From contig WTGI01000088.1 in assembly GCA_011523635.1 (NCBI GenBank), forward strand, positions 1-64,000: a stretch of DNA of 64,000 nt, in the 5' to 3' direction. Under the pieces are notes generated by a model, which saw only the letters and a list, made by a program, of their open reading frames with translations, had not been told where the DNA came from and searched no databases. Shown here in pieces: positions 61,221 to 64,000 of the stretch. Positions within the stretch are counted from its first letter, which is position 1; every line of letters begins with the position of its first letter. Made by a program: the position numbers and the translations under genes. This DNA is from Acidimicrobiia bacterium. GTDB taxonomy: Bacteria > Actinomycetota > Acidimicrobiia > Spongiisociales > Spongiisociaceae.

Positions 61221-63596
61221 CTACGCCTGGGCGTCCTGGATCGCCTGCCACACCCGCTGAGGACGTAACGGCATGTCGATATGGGTCACACCCAACGACT
61301 CCAAGGCGTCCACCACCGCGTTGACAACCGTCTGCGCGGCGCCGATCGTGCCCGCCTCGCCGATGCCCTTCACCCCGAGCGGGTTGATGTCGGTAGGCGT
61401 CACCGTGCGGCCCAACTCGAACGAAGGCAGGTCGACTGCGGTGGGCACGATGTAGTCCACCAGCGAGGCCGACAGCAGGTTCCCGTCCATGTCGTAGATC
61501 GCATCCTCGAACATGGCCTGGCCGACACCCTGGGCAATGCCGCCGTGGATCTGACCGTCCACGATCATCGGGCTGATCACATTGCCGCAGTCGTCCATCC
61601 CGATGTATCGCAAGAGCCTCACGTCCCCGGTATCGGCATCGACCTCCACCATGGCGATGTGCGTCCCGAACGGCCAGGTGGCGTTGCCGGGGCTGAAGAT
61701 GGCGTGCGCCTCCAAGCCCCCCTCCATACCTTCCGGCAGGAGATGAGGCTGGTAGGCCGTCTTGGCGATCTCGCCCCAACTCACCGAACTGTCGGTCCCC
61801 GCCACATGGGCGCCTCCGTCAGCGAACTCGATGTCATCCTCGGACGCCTCGAGCAGGTGAGCCGCGATTCTGGCGGCCTTGGCCTGGACCTTCTGGGTGG
61901 CCTCGTAGCAGGCGGAACCATCCACCGCCGCGGACCTGGACCCGAAGGTGCCGATGCTGGGCGGGGATTCCTCGGTGTCGCCGTGGATCACCCGGATCCG
62001 GTCGACATCCATTCCGAGGCCGTCTCCGACTATCTGCGCCCAGGTCGTCTGGTGGCCCTGGCCGGAGGGTCCGGTGCCGATCGACACGGTGGCCGACCCG
62101 TCCGGATGCACTCTCACCAGGCTCGAACCGTTGAATGCCGACGGCATCTGGTACTCGGCCCACGAGAAGCCGAGGTCCACCAGGCCCGAGGGTCCGAAGC
62201 CGCACACCTCGACGTAGGTTGCGATCCCGACGCCGACATGGCGACCCTCGGCGCGGGCGGCGTCCCGCTCGGCCAGCAGGCCGGACCATCCGGCCGATTC
62301 GAGGGCGGCATCCAGGTTGGCCTCGTAGTCCCCGGTGTCCATGGGGAAGCCCATGGGCGACACCGCGCCGGGGAACTCGGAAGCCGGGATGTAGTTCTTG
62401 CGGCGCACTTCGGCCGGGTCCATCCCGATCTTCCTCGAGTACATGTCGAGGATCCGCTCCAGGTAGTAGGCGGCCTCCGGCCGACCGGCGCCCCGGTAGG
62501 CATCGGTGGTCATCGTGTGGGTGGTGACGCAGTCCATCTTCCAGTGCGTGGGGAAGGAGTACTGGCCCGACCCGACGAACACCCCGAGGAACGGGATCGC
62601 GACGGTGAAGTTCTGGGAGTAGGCGCCCATGTCGGCGATGCCTTCCAGTTCGAATCCGAGGATCTCGCCGTCCGTCGTGCCGGTCATGGTGGCGGTGGCT
62701 ATCCAGCCGCGTCCCTGGATGGTCGAGTTGGCCGCCTCGCGGCGGGTCTCGGTCCACTTGACCGGGCACCCCAGTTGCTTGGAGGCGAAGGCCACCAGCA
62801 CCTCGTCGTTGTAGACGTTCAGCTTGCAGCCGAATCCGCCGCCCACCTCCATCGCCTTGACGGTCACCTGGTTGAGGGCCAGACCGAAGTACTTGCCGAT
62901 GGCCCCGGCCAGTGCCGACGGGATCTGGGTGGACGAGTACACGTCGAACCGTCCGTAGCCGGCCTGGTAGTCGGCCAGGACCGAGCGGGGCTCGATCGGA
63001 ACCGGTATGAGCCGCTGGTTGATCATCTCCTGGGAGACCACCACCACATCGTCCCTGGACTTCTCGGCGTCGATACCCGCCTTGACGGCCGCCAGGGCAT
63101 CGGCATCCGCGCCGAACGGGCCCGTCCAGGAAACCAGGGTGTTCGACTCCGTGTCCTCATGGACAAGCGCCTCGTCGCTGAGCGAGTGCTTGAGGTCCAC
63201 GACGGCCGCCAGGGCGTCGTAGTCGACATCGACCGCATCGGCGGCGTCACGGGCCACGTACGGATCTACCGCGACCACCATCGCCACCGCTTCGCCCACG
63301 TGCTTCACGGTGCCGTTGTTGAGCAGCGGCCGCAGGGCCCCGACCGGCGCCTGAGCCACCAGCGGTCCCAGGTGCTCCGTATCGGCTGCGGTGTAGACGG
63401 CCAGCACCCCGTCCATCGCCTCGGCGGCGGAGGTGTCGACCGACAGAACGTTGGCGTGGGCGAACGGGCTCCGGACGAAGGCCGCATGGGCGGTGCCCAG
63501 CAGCTTCACATCGTCGGTGTAGCGGCCGCCGCCCTGGATCAGAGCAGGATCTTCACGGCGCCGTACGACCCCGCCAAGCACACTCGTTGAGCTCAT
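61221..63596 (-). CDS. coxL: Molybdenum hydroxylase large subunit (CoxL family, form II)
   Basis: The 791-residue subunit binds molybdopterin cytosine dinucleotide. Motifs are [51 protein letters not shown] and the base Glu in [15 protein letters not shown]. The active-site loop reads AYRGAGR (366-372), the form II signature, not the AYXCSFR loop whose Cys binds copper in true form I CO dehydrogenase. It may therefore oxidise another small substrate as well as or instead of CO. The ATG at 63596 overlaps the coxS stop (ATGA). Confidence 0.95.
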   Translation of the reverse strand: MSSTSVLGGVVRRREDPALIQGGGRYTDDVKLLGTAHAAFVRSPFAHANVLSVDTSAAEAMDGVLAVYTAADTEHLGPLVAQAPVGALRPLLNNGTVKHVGEAVAMVVAVDPYVARDAADAVDVDYDALAAVVDLKHSLSDEALVHEDTESNTLVSWTGPFGADADALAAVKAGIDAEKSRDDVVVVSQEMINQRLIPVPIEPRSVLADYQAGYGRFDVYSSTQIPSALAGAIGKYFGLALNQVTVKAMEVGGGFGCKLNVYNDEVLVAFASKQLGCPVKWTETRREAANSTIQGRGWIATATMTGTTDGEILGFELEGIADMGAYSQNFTVAIPFLGVFVGSGQYSFPTHWKMDCVTTHTMTTDAYRGAGRPEAAYYLERILDMYSRKIGMDPAEVRRKNYIPASEFPGAVSPMGFPMDTGDYEANLDAALESAGWSGLLAERDAARAEGRHVGVGIATYVEVCGFGPSGLVDLGFSWAEYQMPSAFNGSSLVRVHPDGSATVSIGTGPSGQGHQTTWAQIVGDGLGMDVDRIRVIHGDTEESPPSIGTFGSRSAAVDGSACYEATQKVQAKAARIAAHLLEASEDDIEFADGGAHVAGTDSSVSWGEIAKTAYQPHLLPEGMEGGLEAHAIFSPGNATWPFGTHIAMVEVDADTGDVRLLRYIGMDDCGNVISPMIVDGQIHGGIAQGVGQAMFEDAIYDMDGNLLSASLVDYIVPTAVDLPSFELGRTVTPTDINPLGVKGIGEAGTIGAAQTVVNAVVDALESLGVTHIDMPLRPQRVWQAIQDAQA

Positions 63597-64000
63597 GCGT
63601 TCTCCCATTCGGCCGGGGCGGGCTCATCGCCGCGCATCTTGGCGCCGGCGTATTCGATTGCCCGCACGATGTTGTGGTACCCGGTGCAACGGCACAGGTT
63701 GCCCTCGATGCCGCGCCGGATCTCCTCTTCTGAAGGATCGTCGTTCTCCTCGAGGAGGGTCACGGCCGACATGATCATCCCGGGGGTGCAGAAGCCGCAC
63801 TGGAGGCCGTGGCGCTCCCAGAAGCCCTCCTGGACCGGATGCAGTTCGCCGTTGCGAGCCAGGCCCTCGACGGTAGTGATATCCGCACCATCGGCCTGGG
63901 CGGCCAGCATGGTGCAGGAGAGCACGGCCTTGCCTTCGAGGCTGATGGTGCAGGCACCGCAATAGGACGACTCGCATCCCACGTGCGTGCCCGTCAACCC
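63593..64000 (-). CDS. coxS: Molybdenum hydroxylase [2Fe-2S] subunit (CoxS family), 5' end outside window
   Basis: The frame is open to the window edge, so the N-terminus is missing. The visible part has the end of the plant-type cluster motif ([22 protein letters not shown]) and the C-terminal cluster motif ([19 protein letters not shown], then [21 protein letters not shown]). It carries electrons from the molybdenum centre in CoxL to FAD in CoxM. The stop overlaps the coxL start. Confidence 0.95.
   Translation of the reverse strand, partial: GLTGTHVGCESSYCGACTISLEGKAVLSCTMLAAQADGADITTVEGLARNGELHPVQEGFWERHGLQCGFCTPGMIMSAVTLLEENDDPSEEEIRRGIEGNLCRCTGYHNIVRAIEYAGAKMRGDEPAPAEWENA

Noticed and set aside
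61281-63590. 769-residue plus-strand open frame opposite coxL
   Set aside because: High-GC codon shadow of the coxL gene; coxL has all molybdenum hydroxylase motifs.

Overview
The window is one stretch of a high-GC, gene-dense bacterial chromosome. It reads as an actinobacterium, possibly of the Acidimicrobiia, although no 16S rRNA or other decisive marker is present. Supporting traits are a Gram-positive/actinobacterial LexA box in front of ruvCAB, many short lipoproteins with Thr/Ser-rich spacers, a CtaC with a fused cytochrome c domain, form-II CoxL genes, and frequent GTG/TTG starts with ATGA overlaps. No rRNA, tRNA, intact transposase, prophage or CRISPR array was found.

Layout. 1-3.8 kb: 3' part of a sulfatase, then ruvCAB on the minus strand. 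4.3-10 kb: a partner-switching cluster (STAS antagonist, response-regulator/PP2C phosphatase, HATPase anti-sigma-type kinase) continuing into a LivK-like binding lipoprotein and a large membrane histidine kinase. 10.7-20.3 kb: MocR regulator divergent from a class III aminotransferase, alanine dehydrogenase and a dimethylglycine/sarcosine dehydrogenase-like flavoprotein; then an imidazolonepropionase-like enzyme with a ClpX-type zinc finger at its N-terminus, a glycerophosphodiesterase and a MOSC-like protein. 20.6-28.8 kb: caa3-type cytochrome oxidase (ctaCDEF-like, CtaG, accessory proteins). 28.9-36.4 kb: membrane proteins, a divergent FtsH-like protease, and the operon selD / 2Fe-2S protein / PDZ lipoprotein. 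36.5-40.2 kb: greA, mgtE, cupin, SDR. 40.4-49.8 kb: a dipeptide/oligopeptide-type ABC importer divergent from a two-subunit N,N-dimethylformamidase-like enzyme plus an SDR. 50-54.9 kb: nadE, hicAB, tyrA, aroF. 55-64 kb: molybdenum hydroxylase (aerobic CO dehydrogenase-family, form II) genes coxS-L-M with coxD, coxE, split xdhC and a MobA-like nucleotidyltransferase, interrupted by a DUF4143-type ATPase gene.

Most notable is selD. An in-frame UGA lies exactly at the catalytic Cys position, upstream of the start that a standard gene caller would choose. It is preceded by a strong ribosome binding site and followed by a compact hairpin with a GGUC apex like the E. coli fdhF SECIS. The gene therefore very probably encodes a selenocysteine-containing SelD. 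Other points of interest are the ClpX zinc finger/imidazolonepropionase fusion; two families of short terminal-inverted-repeat elements ending in CTAG that sit at gene 3' ends and supply stop codons; 23-bp iterons in front of the DUF4143 ATPase gene; an 80-residue insertion in the FtsH-like ATPase domain; and a 130-residue Ala/Glu coiled-coil spacer in a solute-binding lipoprotein.

Functionally, much of the window concerns use of small organic nitrogen compounds (formamides, N-methyl glycines, amines), with aerobic respiration and molybdenum/selenium cofactor handling. Exact substrates cannot be read from sequence alone.
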